NCBI RefSeq assembly: GCF_001831515.1
Contig: NZ_KV825628.1
Location: 45,584 to 109,583, forward strand
Direction of reading: 5' to 3'
Length of the DNA stretch: 64,000 bases
From: Corynebacterium sp. HMSC074A01
GTDB taxonomy: Bacteria > Actinomycetota > Actinomycetes > Mycobacteriales > Mycobacteriaceae
Below the pieces are notes generated by a model. The model did not search any database. It saw only the letters and a program-made list of their open reading frames with translations, and had not been told where the DNA came from. A program made the position numbers and the translations under genes. Positions 16,047 through 25,255 of the stretch are shown here, one piece after another; within the stretch, counting starts at the first letter, position 1, and every line of letters starts with the position of its first letter.

Positions 16047-16052
16047 AGTCTA
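16047..16052 (-). promoter_or_regulatory. candidate -10 box for leaderless ilvA mRNA
   Basis: On the minus strand TAGACT lies eight bases upstream of the ilvA ATG, and no Shine-Dalgarno sequence separates them. The spacing fits leaderless transcription; the -35 region is weak. Confidence 0.35.
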
Positions 16053-16196
16053 TCCCTTCGCAGGCAGTGGTGTGTCGCGACCTCGGATTCCACTTGAACG
16101 TGCGGTGGTTCACCGAGAGTTCACCCCAGATTTTCCTGGCAACTACCTGGCGAAAATACGCTGGCTCCAAGCTTCAATTACGCAGAAAGGTGCCCC

Positions 16197-18095
16197 ATGT
16201 CCACGCTTCCCCGTTCCTCCCGCCGCGCGCTGACGCTTCCTGCCGTCGCAGCGCTCGCGGCCGGTCTCGTCGCTGTCGCACCGGCCGATGCCGCAGTCGT
16301 CGCCCAGCCTGTCTACGACCAGGCCGCGGATTCCAGCGTCGCGGTCAAGACCCTGGGGTCCTACGGCACGGGCGTGTTCGATGAGTCGGCGGCGGAGATT
16401 GTGGCCTACCACGCGGCGTCGAAAAGGCTGCTCACGGTAAACGCGAACTCTGGCAAGATCGACGTGCTGGACGTGTCCAACCCTGCTGCGCCGACCAAGG
16501 TCGGCGAAGTCGACGGCGGCAAGGACACCACCATCAACTCCGTCGCCGTGCGCGCCGACGGCCTTGCCGTAGCCACCGTCGAGCCCAACGCGGATAAGAC
16601 GGCTCCGGGCGAGGTGATTTTCTTCGACGCCGGTGCGGAAACACTCGGCGAGGTGCTCGGGCGCGTGGGCGTCGGCCCCCTGCCGGACATGGTCACCATT
16701 ACCCCGGAGGGCGACTACGCCCTGGTGGCTAATGAGGGCGAGCCCGCCGAAGACTACTCGGTCGACCCAGAGGGCACGGTGTCGGTGATCAGCCTGCCGA
16801 AGGACCTCGCCGCGCCTGCGGCAGACGCCGTGCGCACCGCCGATTTCCGCGCGTTCGAGGGCACGTTGGCGAACAAGGGCGTGCACATCTTCGGGCAGGT
16901 GGGGGCGTCGACAAGCGAGGCGCAAAACCTCGAGCCGGAGTACATCGCGGTCGACAGGGGCAAGGCGTACGTCACGCTGCAGGAAAACAATGCGGTCGCC
17001 GTCGTCGACATCGCTTCTGCCAAGGTGGAGGACGTCTGGCCGCTGGGCTACATCGATCGCCGCGAGGTGCCTTTCGACGCCTCCGATAAGGACGGCAAGA
17101 TCAACATCACCAACTGGCCGGTCAAGTCGATCCTGCAGCCAGATTCCATCGCTGCCTACAACGTCGACGGGAAAACCTACCTGGTGCTGGCCAACGAAGG
17201 CGACGCCCGCGACTGGGACGGCTACTCCGAGGAGGCACGTCTGAAGAAGTTCGGCTCCAAGGGCATCGCCCCGATCTGCGAGGACTACGCGGGCCTTTCC
17301 GCCGACGAGCTGGACACACTCCAGTCCGACGAGCAGCTGGGTCGGCTGAACATGACCACCGCCTTCGGCCTCAACGAGGAAAAGGGCTGCTACGACGACC
17401 TGTACGCCTTCGGTGGCCGCAGCTTTTCCATCTTCACCGCCGACGGCACGCGCGTATTCGACTCCGGGGCCGACTTCGAGGAGATCACCGCTCGCGTCCT
17501 GCCGGACAACTTCAACTCCAACCACACTGAGACTTCCTTTGAGACCCGCTCGGACGATAAAGGCCCGGAGCCGGAAGGCGTCACTGTCGGCGAGGTCAAC
17601 GGCCGCACCTACGCGTTTGTCGGCTTCGAGCGGCTCGGCGGCGTGATCGTCTACGACATCACCGACCCAAAGGATGCGAAGTACCAGGCCTACATCAACA
17701 ACCGCGACTTCTCCATCAACATGGAGGAGCTCGAAGAAGAGGCGCTTGCCGACGGGCTGTCGGAGGTCGGCGACCTCGGGGCCGAAGGCCTCATGTTTAT
17801 CCCCGCCGCGGACTCACCCAATGGCGAGGCGTTGTTGGCAGTGGGCAACGAGGTTTCCGGCACCACGACCCTGTTTTCGGTCACCTCCCTGCTGGAGAAG
17901 CCAGTCAACCCGGGTGCGGACCAGAGTGAGGGCAAGGACGGCTCCTCGACCGCGGGCAAGGTCGCAGCAGCCATCGCCGGCGTGCTCGGCGTCATCGCTG
18001 CGGTTGTTGCCGCGGGCGTGTCGATGGGGTGGCTGCACAACCCTATCGACCAGATCCTCAGCCAGCTGCCACAGTTGCCAGGCCTTCCCCGCTAA
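16197..18095 (+). CDS. secreted choice-of-anchor I family beta-propeller-like protein, C-terminally anchored
   Basis: The product has 632 residues. The signal peptide has a twin-arginine-like start (SRRALTLP) and ends near ADA at 32. The body resembles the choice-of-anchor I family: GYGTGVFDESAAEIVAY-type opening, ITPEGDYALVANEGEPAEDY, PEYIAVDRGKAYVTLQENNA, then VLANEGDARDW, GGRSFSIF and GPEPEGVTVGEVNGRTYAFVG. These repeats suggest a beta-propeller. A hydrophobic segment lies at about 588-612, followed by a short Leu/Pro tail. The protein is probably exported and tethered to the membrane; the enzyme activity, if any, is unknown. Residues 575-586 are a Ser/Gly linker. RBS: AAAGGTG. Confidence 0.8.
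   Translation: MSTLPRSSRRALTLPAVAALAAGLVAVAPADAAVVAQPVYDQAADSSVAVKTLGSYGTGVFDESAAEIVAYHAASKRLLTVNANSGKIDVLDVSNPAAPTKVGEVDGGKDTTINSVAVRADGLAVATVEPNADKTAPGEVIFFDAGAETLGEVLGRVGVGPLPDMVTITPEGDYALVANEGEPAEDYSVDPEGTVSVISLPKDLAAPAADAVRTADFRAFEGTLANKGVHIFGQVGASTSEAQNLEPEYIAVDRGKAYVTLQENNAVAVVDIASAKVEDVWPLGYIDRREVPFDASDKDGKINITNWPVKSILQPDSIAAYNVDGKTYLVLANEGDARDWDGYSEEARLKKFGSKGIAPICEDYAGLSADELDTLQSDEQLGRLNMTTAFGLNEEKGCYDDLYAFGGRSFSIFTADGTRVFDSGADFEEITARVLPDNFNSNHTETSFETRSDDKGPEPEGVTVGEVNGRTYAFVGFERLGGVIVYDITDPKDAKYQAYINNRDFSINMEELEEEALADGLSEVGDLGAEGLMFIPAADSPNGEALLAVGNEVSGTTTLFSVTSLLEKPVNPGADQSEGKDGSSTAGKVAAAIAGVLGVIAAVVAAGVSMGWLHNPIDQILSQLPQLPGLPR
16904..16916 (-). repeat. 13-mer copy GCTTNTCGACGCC (N=G)
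   Basis: Exact copy on the minus strand inside the secreted propeller-like gene, where the gene reads ASTS, a different frame from LIDA copies. Confidence 0.9.
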
Positions 18096-18105
18096 TGGGG
18101 TGTAC

Positions 18106-18164
18106 GGGTGCCCACATAGTTTTGCAGTAAAAGCCAGTTGAGCTGCGACGGGTGTGGGCATCCC
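18106..18164. repeat. long inverted repeat between secreted-protein genes
   Basis: GGGTGCCCACA (18106-18116) pairs with TGTGGGCATCCC (18153-18164) with one bulged base; the loop is 36 nt. It starts about 10 bp after the stop of the propeller gene and lies well before the next promoter. There is no T-tract, so it may be a 3' end stabiliser or a structured RNA. Confidence 0.4.
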
Positions 18165-18287
18165 GCCTGGTAGCGCCACTGCACTATCCAAATCGTTATA
18201 AACCTGCTACTTTTTCTAACGACCTTGCTGTAATCGTCCAGTCGATTCACGGCTAAGCACAGAGATTCCCACGAGGAGCACACAACT

Positions 18288-18767
18288 ATGAAGCGTATTT
18301 CTACCGCCGTTGTCGCCGCCGCGACCGCACTGGCCATGACCGCAACCCCGGCATTCGCTGCCGAGGAGAACCAGAACGACCAGAACGTCACTGGCACTGA
18401 CCAGGGCACCGAGAACACGGGAGAGTCTGAGACCCCGGAGAACCAGGGCGAGGGCTCCGAGGAGGGCGAAGGCTCCGAGGACCAGGAGAAGCCTGAGACC
18501 CCGGAGAACCCCGAGAAGCCGGGCGATACTGGCAACCAGGGCGGCAACACCAACAAGACGCAGGGCTCCGCTGGTTCCTCCAACGGCCACGTCGTGGGCA
18601 TCACCTCTGGCCTGGCTGGCGCTACCGTGACCCTCGCGCTGATCATCGGCTCCAACCCGACCGGTCTGAACAAGATCATCGACTACCTCAACGCAAACTT
18701 CCAGCTGGGTCTGCCGCACCTGCACGTGCCGAAGGTACAGCTGCCGAACATCCCGAACTTCTTCTAA
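18288..18767 (+). CDS. small secreted acidic protein with C-terminal hydrophobic segment
   Basis: The product has 159 residues. A Sec signal peptide ends in AFA at 24. Residues 25-95 form a Glu/Gly/Asn/Pro-rich disordered stretch (repeated TPEN, EGSE). A hydrophobic segment follows (about 98-121, VVGITSGLAGATVTLALIIG), then a short tail rich in Leu, Pro and His (LGLPHLHVPKVQLPNIPNFF). There is no LPXTG motif. The tail resembles that of the preceding propeller protein (NP at the membrane edge, then LP repeats). I do not recognise a family. RBS GAGGAG lies upstream. A strong rho-independent terminator follows. Confidence 0.7.
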   Translation: MKRISTAVVAAATALAMTATPAFAAEENQNDQNVTGTDQGTENTGESETPENQGEGSEEGEGSEDQEKPETPENPEKPGDTGNQGGNTNKTQGSAGSSNGHVVGITSGLAGATVTLALIIGSNPTGLNKIIDYLNANFQLGLPHLHVPKVQLPNIPNFF

Positions 18768-18797
18768 GTTCGTTGTAGTGTCTTAGACGGCACTGTC

Positions 18798-18835
18798 GGC
18801 GGGGCGCTGTTTGGTGCGCCCCGCCTTTTCTTTTC
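18798..18835 (+). terminator. rho-independent terminator
   Basis: GGCGGGGCGC pairs with GCGCCCCGCC across an eight-base loop, followed by TTTTCTTTTCT. It ends the transcript of the gene at 18288, so the gene at 18860 needs its own start or depends on read-through. Confidence 0.9.
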
Positions 18836-18859
18836 TCATTCTCCGGAAGGACTCAAGAC

Positions 18860-19300
18860 GTGAAGGCTACTTACCCCGTTGCGGCCGCGACTGTCGCAGC
18901 ACTTGCCGTCGCTGGGCTCAGCCCCGTCTCGGCGCAGGACAAACCGCAGACTTCTCCTACCCCAGCCGCCACAGCGACTGCGACGCCGAGTGCGACTGCA
19001 ACGCCGACGACCACCACGCCGACGTCGTCAGCCACGCCCGAGGGCCCGACCCCGGTCACCGTGACCGTCACCGCCCCCGCCGTGACCGCCACCACGACGC
19101 CGTTCCGTGCAACGGGTCCGAGCTCCGAGTGGATCAACAAGGGTGCGCTGGATGAGCGAGGCCAGGAGATCTTCACCTACATCTCCTTCGCCCTCAGCAT
19201 GATCGGTGGCTTGCTGCAGGCTGCGGCCTTCGTGGCGGCCGCCTCCCCCAATATGCAGGCGCAGTTGAAGGCGATGCTTGCGCGCGTCGGCATCAAGTAG
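18860..19300 (+). CDS. small secreted Thr/Pro-rich protein with C-terminal hydrophobic segment
   Basis: The product has 146 residues, starting at GTG with GGAAGG nine bases upstream. A Sec signal peptide ends VSA at 25. Residues 26-88 are a low-complexity Thr/Pro/Ala/Val stretch (wall-spanning or mucin-like). A conserved-looking block follows (SSEWINKGALDERGQEIFTY), then a hydrophobic segment at about 106-132 and a short basic tail (AQLKAMLARVGIK). The architecture copies that of the gene at 18288 with a different linker. Function unknown. It converges with dnaE across a strong hairpin. Confidence 0.65.
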   Translation: MKATYPVAAATVAALAVAGLSPVSAQDKPQTSPTPAATATATPSATATPTTTTPTSSATPEGPTPVTVTVTAPAVTATTTPFRATGPSSEWINKGALDERGQEIFTYISFALSMIGGLLQAAAFVAAASPNMQAQLKAMLARVGIK

Positions 19301-19313
19301 CCGCTTGCCTCAC

Positions 19314-19366
19314 GAAAAACGCACCGCCCGTGGTACTGCAGCAAAGCAGTGCCACGGGCGGTGTGC
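19314..19366 (-). terminator. rho-independent terminator of dnaE, probably bidirectional
   Basis: GCACCGCCCGTGGTACTGC and GCAGTGCCACGGGCGGTGTGC form a long, nearly perfect hairpin. Read on the minus strand it is followed by GTTTTTCG, so it mainly ends dnaE. Its position between convergent genes suits two-way use. Confidence 0.85.
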
Positions 19367-19382
19367 GTTCTGTACCGCTGTC

Positions 19383-22300
19383 CTAACCCAAAATGCCCAT
19401 GCCCATGGTGGCCTTGAGGTCACCCATCAGGTTGGCGGAGCGCTCCACGCGCAGGTGATCGCCAAGCACCATCATCTGCGTGTGGTCCCCGTTGACCAGG
19501 TTCAAGTACACGTCCGAGTCGCCGGGGTTGTTCTGCAGCACGCCTTTTAGACGCGCGATGTTTTCGATGGTGCACTGGTCGGTGCGCAGCGTCAGGCGCA
19601 GGGGCAGACCTGTGCCCTGCCCGGGCCCGAGCTCGGGGACTTTCACGTCGTCGCCGAACAGGCTCATGCGCTCGTCGCGAATGGTCACGCGGGCCTTGAC
19701 CAGGATGATGTTGTCCTCCACGATCTGCGGGGCGACGAGTGAGTACACCTTGTTAAACAGCAGGACTTCCACCTGCGCGCCGTGGTGGTCCTCAATAGTC
19801 ACGATGGCCCAGGGCGAGCCGTCCTTCTTGGAGAAGCGACGGTCCACGCTGGAGATCAGCCCGCCGAGGGTGACCTCGGTGCCGTGGCGCAGCTCGCCGG
19901 AGAGCACAGTGGTCAGCTCCGTGTCGGTCTGCTGCGCGATCGCCTCCTCGAAGCCGTCCAGGGGGTGGCCGGAAACGTACAGGCCAAGCATTTCACGCTC
20001 CAGAGCGAGCTTGTGCTTCTTGTCCCACTCGTCGTCCGGGATGTCCATGGAAAAGACGGCCGTGGCGCTTTCCTGGCCGTCCTCGCCGCCGCCGAGGCCA
20101 GCAAAGAGGTCAAATTGGCCCTTGTCCGCAGCCTTCTTCGTGGTGAGTACGGAATCGACCATGTCTTCCTGGACAAGCATGAGCCCCTTGCGAGCGTGAC
20201 CGAGCGAGTCGAAGGCCCCGGCTTTGATCAACGACTCGGTGATGCGCTTGTTGCACGGCAGCAGATCGATCTTGTCCAGGTAGTCGGAGAAGCTGGTGAA
20301 GTCACCCTTCGTGCGGCGGGTTTCCTTGATGGACTCCACCACTTCGGCGCCCACGTTGCGCACCGCGGCAAGGCCGTAGCGGATGTCTTTGCCCACAGCC
20401 ATGAAGTTCTCTTCCGACTCGTTAATATCCGGCTGCAGCACGGAAATACCAAGGTGGCGGCAGTCGGACAGGTAAATGGCGGACTTGTCCTTCTTGTCGC
20501 CCACCGACGTCAGCAGCGCGGCCATGTACTCGGCGGTGTAGTTCGCCTTCATGTAGGCCGTCCAGTACGAGACCAGCGCGTAGCCGGCGGCGTGCGACTT
20601 GTTAAACGCGTAGGAAGCAAACGGCTCGATCGTGCCCCACAGCGCGTCCATTGCGCTCTTGGAGTAGCCGTTTTCCTGCATGCCGCCCCAGAATTTGTCG
20701 TACTGCTGCGCGAGCACCTCTGGTTTCTTCTTACCCATCGCCTTACGGAAGCCGTCTGCTTCGCCAGCGGTGTAGTTCGCCACCTTCTGGGAGATACGCA
20801 TGATCTGCTCCTGGTAGACGATCAGGCCGTAGGTCTCGTCCAGGATTTCCTTGAGCGGCTCGTCCAGCTCGGGGTGAATCGGCGTGATGGGTTTACGCCC
20901 ATTCTTGCGGTCGGCGTAATCCCAGTGGGCGTTCACACCCATCGGGCCCGGGCGGTAGAGCGCGAGCGACGCGACAATATCCTTAAACCCAGTCGGCTTC
21001 ATGCGCTTGAGCAGTTCCTGCATGCCGCCGGAGTCCAGCTGGAACACGCCGAGCGTGTCACCGCGGGAGAGCAGCTCGTAGACCGCCGGGTCGTCGGTAT
21101 CCAGGCCCTCCAGGTCGAGGGTCTCGCCGCGGTTCTTCTGCACGTTCTCTAGGGCGTCGCCCAGCACGGTGAGGTTGCGCAGGCCCAGGAAGTCCATCTT
21201 CAGCAGGCCGATGGCCTCACAGGCCGGGTAATCCCAGCCGGTGATGATCGCGCCGTCGGCGGGTCGCTTCCACATCGGAATGTGGTCCATCAGCGGCACC
21301 GAGGCCATAATCACCGCACAGGCGTGCACGCCCGCCTGGCGCACCACGCCTTCCAGCCCGCGGGCGGTCTCGTAGATCTTGGCCACGTCCGGGTCGGTCT
21401 CGATCAGCGAGCGCACCTCGGCCGCCTCGGCGTAACGCTCGTGCTCGGGATCGGTGATACCGGCCAGCGGGATGTCCTTGGCCATGATCGCCGGCGGCAG
21501 CGCCGCGTTGATGCGGTCGGCCATCTGGAAGCCGGGCTGGCCGAAGTTCACCTTCGCCGAGTCCTTAATCGCCTGCTTCGTCTTCACCGTACCGAAAGTG
21601 ATCACCTGGGCGATCTTGTCCTCGCCCCAGCGCTCCGCGGCGTAGGTGATCATTTCGCCGCGGCGGCGATCGTCAAAGTCGATATCGATATCCGGCGCGG
21701 ACGGGCGCTCCGGGTTGAGGAATCGCTCGAAGAGCAGGCCGTGCTCCATCGGGTCGATGTTGGTAATGGTCAGTGCGTAGGCCACCAGCGCGCCAGCGGC
21801 GGAGCCACGGCCGGGCCCAACACGGATGCCGATCTCGCGGGCGTGCTTGATCAGCTCGGCGACGATGAGGAAGTAGGACGGGTAGCCCTTCATGTCGATG
21901 ACGTCGATCTCGTATTTCGCGCGGTCGAGGTACTCCTGCGGGACTTCCTTGCCCCCGAAGCGGTCCTCCAGACCGCGCTGGACCTCCTTACGCAGCCAGC
22001 TGGTCGGGGTCTCCCCTTCCGGCACGTCGGCGATCGGCATGCGGTCGTGTGGGTGTTCCTCCCACAGCTCGCCGTAGTCGCCGACACGCTCGGCGATCCA
22101 GAGCGTGTTGTCGCAGCCGTCCGGCACCGTGGAGTCCCACAGCTCGCGCATCTGCTCGGCGGTCTTGATGTAGTACCCGGTGCCGTCGAACTTAAAGCGG
22201 TCCGGGTCCATGAGGGTCTTGCCGGTTTGCACACACAGCATGGCCTCGTGCGAGGGTGCCTGGGACTCCAGCACGTAGTGGCAGTCATTGGTCACCAGCG

Positions 22301-22952
22301 GCGGCAGGTCGAGTTCCTTGCCGATGCGCAGCAAGTCGTCTCGCACGCGCCGCTCGATGTGCAGGCCGTGGTCCATCAACTCCAAAAAGTAGTTGTCCCG
22401 GCCGTAGATGTCCTGCCACATCGCGGCGGCCTCGAGCGCCTCGTTGTACTGGCCGAGACGCAGGCGGGTCTGCACATCACCCGACGGGCAGCCGGTGGTC
22501 GCGATGATGCCGTCAGCATGCTCGGCAATCAGCTCAGCGTCCATACGCGGCCACTTACCAAGCTGCCCCTCGTAGGAAGCGAGCGAGGACAGGCGGAACA
22601 GGTTGCGCAGCCCCGTCGCGTTCTCCGCGAGCATGGTCTGGTGCAGATACGCGCCCGAGGCGGAGACATCGTCGCGCTTCTGGTCCGGGGTGCCCCACAG
22701 CTGGCGCTTCTTGTTTAAGCGCGAGCCGGGCGCCATGTAGGCCTCGATGCCAATAATCGGCTTGATCCCCGCGTCCACCATGCGGCGATAGAAGGCGTTG
22801 GAGCCGAACATGTTGCCGTGGTCCGTCATGCCTACGGCGGGCATGCCCTGGCGGGACACCTCCTCTGCGAGCAGATCCACCTTTGCCATGCCGTCCAGCA
22901 TGGAAAACTCGGTGTGGTTATGCAGGTGGACGAAGGAGGATTTTTTGGCCAT
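19383..22952 (-). CDS. dnaE: DNA polymerase III alpha subunit (replicative polymerase)
   Basis: The product has 1189 residues from the ATG at 22952 ([17 protein letters not shown]); frame sequence upstream of this is not family-like. The PHP domain at the N-terminus keeps [13 protein letters not shown], and proofreading PHP activity is plausible since the metal ligands are present. The polymerase catalytic Asp pair is in [14 protein letters not shown] (about 420). Fingers ([10 protein letters not shown]), the HhH region and an OB domain near 1000-1075 ([21 protein letters not shown]) follow. The length is typical of DnaE1, the main chromosomal polymerase. The ribosome-binding site is weak. 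It lies 36 bp after the exporter permease, but its terminator is separate. Confidence 0.96.
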   Translation of the reverse strand: MAKKSSFVHLHNHTEFSMLDGMAKVDLLAEEVSRQGMPAVGMTDHGNMFGSNAFYRRMVDAGIKPIIGIEAYMAPGSRLNKKRQLWGTPDQKRDDVSASGAYLHQTMLAENATGLRNLFRLSSLASYEGQLGKWPRMDAELIAEHADGIIATTGCPSGDVQTRLRLGQYNEALEAAAMWQDIYGRDNYFLELMDHGLHIERRVRDDLLRIGKELDLPPLVTNDCHYVLESQAPSHEAMLCVQTGKTLMDPDRFKFDGTGYYIKTAEQMRELWDSTVPDGCDNTLWIAERVGDYGELWEEHPHDRMPIADVPEGETPTSWLRKEVQRGLEDRFGGKEVPQEYLDRAKYEIDVIDMKGYPSYFLIVAELIKHAREIGIRVGPGRGSAAGALVAYALTITNIDPMEHGLLFERFLNPERPSAPDIDIDFDDRRRGEMITYAAERWGEDKIAQVITFGTVKTKQAIKDSAKVNFGQPGFQMADRINAALPPAIMAKDIPLAGITDPEHERYAEAAEVRSLIETDPDVAKIYETARGLEGVVRQAGVHACAVIMASVPLMDHIPMWKRPADGAIITGWDYPACEAIGLLKMDFLGLRNLTVLGDALENVQKNRGETLDLEGLDTDDPAVYELLSRGDTLGVFQLDSGGMQELLKRMKPTGFKDIVASLALYRPGPMGVNAHWDYADRKNGRKPITPIHPELDEPLKEILDETYGLIVYQEQIMRISQKVANYTAGEADGFRKAMGKKKPEVLAQQYDKFWGGMQENGYSKSAMDALWGTIEPFASYAFNKSHAAGYALVSYWTAYMKANYTAEYMAALLTSVGDKKDKSAIYLSDCRHLGISVLQPDINESEENFMAVGKDIRYGLAAVRNVGAEVVESIKETRRTKGDFTSFSDYLDKIDLLPCNKRITESLIKAGAFDSLGHARKGLMLVQEDMVDSVLTTKKAADKGQFDLFAGLGGGEDGQESATAVFSMDIPDDEWDKKHKLALEREMLGLYVSGHPLDGFEEAIAQQTDTELTTVLSGELRHGTEVTLGGLISSVDRRFSKKDGSPWAIVTIEDHHGAQVEVLLFNKVYSLVAPQIVEDNIILVKARVTIRDERMSLFGDDVKVPELGPGQGTGLPLRLTLRTDQCTIENIARLKGVLQNNPGDSDVYLNLVNGDHTQMMVLGDHLRVERSANLMGDLKATMGMGILG

Positions 22953-22987
22953 GCGGCCATCATATCCCGCCGCGCAAACCGGCAAAA

Positions 22988-24271
22988 CTACTCGTAGCGA
23001 AGCGCCTCGATGGGCTGCATCTTCGCCGCCTTCGACGCCGGGTATGCGCCGAAGAACACGCCCGTGGCCAAGGAAAACAGCAGGGAGAAGAGCACCGCGC
23101 CTAAGGGCGGCCACACAAAGGCGTCGAAGGCTGCGGTAGCGATCATGCCGATCGCCCCGCCCAAAATCACGCCGATGACACCGCCGACAAGGCAGACCAG
23201 CATCGCTTCGACGATGAACTGGGTCCGGATGTCGCCGTGGGTAGCGCCAAGCGCCTTGCGCACGCCGATCTCACGGGTGCGCTCGGTCACCGTGATGAGC
23301 ATGATGTTCATCACGCCGATACCGCCGACCAGCAGCGAGATCCCGCCGATGGCGGAGAGCACCGTGGACATGATCCGGAAGACACTGGTCAGCTCCTGCA
23401 GGGAGGACGACAGGTCGATGACCTCGGCCTCGAAGTCCTCATTGCCCTTGTAGAGCCGGTCGAGGTAGGACTGCAGGTCCGCCTGGAAGATTTCGGCTTC
23501 CTCGTCAGACGCGGAGCGCACGGAGAAGGAGGTAAACCAGTCGCCGTTGAGCCCCACGCGGTCGGCTGCGGTCACCGGGATGTAAATGTCCGAGTAGGAC
23601 TCCATCCCGCCAAACATGCCGCCGCCGGAGTCGTTCTCGGCGTCGCCGTTCATCACGCCGATGATGGTGAACACGGCCGGGCTGCCATCCTGGATCACGT
23701 CGATGCGCTGGCCGAGTGCGGAGATGGCGTCGCCGTCAAACATGGCGTCGACAAGCTCGGGGCTCACCACCGCCACGGGGCGCTGGCCGGACATGTCTTT
23801 GTCCGAAATACCGCGCCCGAACTCGATCTCGCCGCCGCGCATGTCGAAGGATTCGGGCAGCACCGGGTAGATCGTCGTGCTGACCATCTCGCCGCCGTTG
23901 TCGATTTCGCCCATGCTGGACAGCTCGATATCCACGCCGGTCACGCGCTCGCCGAACGACGCTTTTAAATCGTCGAGGTCCTGCAACGTCACCGCGTCTT
24001 GCTCGTTGGAAGGCGGTGCCATAGACAGTGCGGCAAACGGGTCCTCGGAGCCCTCGCCTTCTTCGGCGCGCTCGTGAATGGTCACCGGGTGGGTTGTCGT
24101 GCCCACGCCCTGCAGGCCGGACATCACCTGGTTTTCCAGCCCGCGACCGAGCGTCATGATGATCACCACGGCCATGATGCCGATGATGATGCCCAGAAGG
24201 GTCAAAAGCGAGCGCAGCTTGTTCTTGTTCAGGCTGGAGGTGGCCAGCCTGATGGATTCTGTGAGATTCAC
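22988..24271 (-). CDS. MacB/FtsX-type ABC transporter permease
   Basis: The product has 427 residues. One membrane helix lies at the N-terminus (about 17-40, [23 protein letters not shown]), a large extracytoplasmic domain spans about 45-275, and three helices lie near 285-425; this is the MacB/FtsX fold of mechanotransmission exporters. [13 protein letters not shown] is the conserved coupling-helix segment. It has no fused ATPase; the ATPase is the separate gene immediately upstream (3-bp gap). Together with the adaptor at 25256 it should form a three-part exporter. The substrate is unknown: antimicrobial peptides, lipids or envelope factors are possible. Confidence 0.9.
   Translation of the reverse strand: MNLTESIRLATSSLNKNKLRSLLTLLGIIIGIMAVVIIMTLGRGLENQVMSGLQGVGTTTHPVTIHERAEEGEGSEDPFAALSMAPPSNEQDAVTLQDLDDLKASFGERVTGVDIELSSMGEIDNGGEMVSTTIYPVLPESFDMRGGEIEFGRGISDKDMSGQRPVAVVSPELVDAMFDGDAISALGQRIDVIQDGSPAVFTIIGVMNGDAENDSGGGMFGGMESYSDIYIPVTAADRVGLNGDWFTSFSVRSASDEEAEIFQADLQSYLDRLYKGNEDFEAEVIDLSSSLQELTSVFRIMSTVLSAIGGISLLVGGIGVMNIMLITVTERTREIGVRKALGATHGDIRTQFIVEAMLVCLVGGVIGVILGGAIGMIATAAFDAFVWPPLGAVLFSLLFSLATGVFFGAYPASKAAKMQPIEALRYE
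23744..23756 (-). repeat. 13-mer copy GCTTNTCGACGCC (N=G)
   Basis: Exact copy inside the exporter permease, read as LVDA. Confidence 0.9.
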
Positions 24272-24274
24272 GTC

Positions 24275-25243
24275 CTACTCCTCGCCTCGCAGCCCGGAGG
24301 GTACCCGCACGTTGTCGATGCGCCCATCGAGCATCTCCACGATGCGTCCAGTTTCCTCGGCCAGCTCCGGGTTGTGGGTAATAAACACCACGGATTTGCC
24401 TAGCTCGTCGTGCAGTTTGTGGAATAAGTCCATCACCAAGCGGCCGGTTTTGGAATCGAGGGCGCCGGTCGGCTCGTCGGCAAGCAACAGGTCCGGATCA
24501 TTGGCCAGGCTGCGCGCGATCGCCACGCGCTGCTTCTGACCACCCGAGAGCTCGTTCGGGTTGTGGTGGAGGCGATCCCCCATCCCCATCATCTCGAGCA
24601 GCTCGGCGGCGCGCTCCTCACGCTCGTGCCGTTCCACGCCCGCGTACATCATGGGCATGGCCACGTTTTGCAGCGCGTCGATGCGACCGATCAGGTTGAA
24701 GTTTTGAAAGATAAACCCGATGTTCTGGCTACGATAGGCGGCCAGCTCCTTATCCTCCTTGGCGTAGACCGGCTCGCCGTTGAAGGCGTAGCCACCCTTA
24801 GTGGGCCGGTCCAGCATGCCGATGAGGTTCATCAGCGTCGACTTACCGCAGCCCGAAGGCCCGACGATGGAGACGAACTCGCCGTGCTCGGCGTAAAAAT
24901 CAATGCCGTGCAGCACGGTCAGCTCGCTCGGCTCGCCCTCGTTGTAGGTCTTGACGATGCCGCGCATGTCGATGAGCAGCCCAGAGTCAGCCATCGAAGG
25001 CTGCTTGTCGACGCCCACCTGCTCACCCCCAGTGACCACCCCAGCTGGGGCGTCAGTCACCGGAAGTACCTCGGTATCGGAAGTGTCGACAGGTTCAGCG
25101 GGTTCTGCTGGTGTGTCGTCGCCCTCATCCCCGAAGAAGAACGGGTCCGTCTCCGGATTGCCGTCGTACTCTTCCTCGGCGGGTTTGGCGTGCCTGGACT
25201 TTTTGGAAAACTTTGAGAACTTCTTCGAAAACGGAGTGCTCAA
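24275..25243 (-). CDS. MacB-like ABC transporter ATP-binding protein with acidic N-terminal extension
   Basis: The product has 322 residues. The ATPase domain begins near 88; Walker A GPSGCGKS is at 128-135, the signature LSGGQKQRVAIARS and Walker B LLLADEPTGALDS lie downstream, and the H-loop is in VVFITHNPEL. This is the LolD/MacB-type ATPase. Residues 1-85 are unusual: a basic start (KKFSKFSKKSRHAK), then an acidic, Pro/Thr-rich stretch with no family match. This extension could bind the membrane or a partner. The start ATG is close to the adaptor's stop (12 bp). An internal start is not supported by a better ribosome-binding site that I can see. Confidence 0.92.
   Translation of the reverse strand: MSTPFSKKFSKFSKKSRHAKPAEEEYDGNPETDPFFFGDEGDDTPAEPAEPVDTSDTEVLPVTDAPAGVVTGGEQVGVDKQPSMADSGLLIDMRGIVKTYNEGEPSELTVLHGIDFYAEHGEFVSIVGPSGCGKSTLMNLIGMLDRPTKGGYAFNGEPVYAKEDKELAAYRSQNIGFIFQNFNLIGRIDALQNVAMPMMYAGVERHEREERAAELLEMMGMGDRLHHNPNELSGGQKQRVAIARSLANDPDLLLADEPTGALDSKTGRLVMDLFHKLHDELGKSVVFITHNPELAEETGRIVEMLDGRIDNVRVPSGLRGEE
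25003..25015 (+). repeat. 13-mer copy GCTTNTCGACGCC (N=G)
   Basis: Exact copy, antisense to the exporter ATPase gene, which reads GVDK here. Confidence 0.9.
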
Positions 25244-25255
25244 TGGCTCACTCCC

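Noticed and set aside
18798..18835. Riboswitch between the two small secreted genes
   Set aside because: It is a simple GC stem with a T-tract directly after a stop codon, so a terminator explains it.
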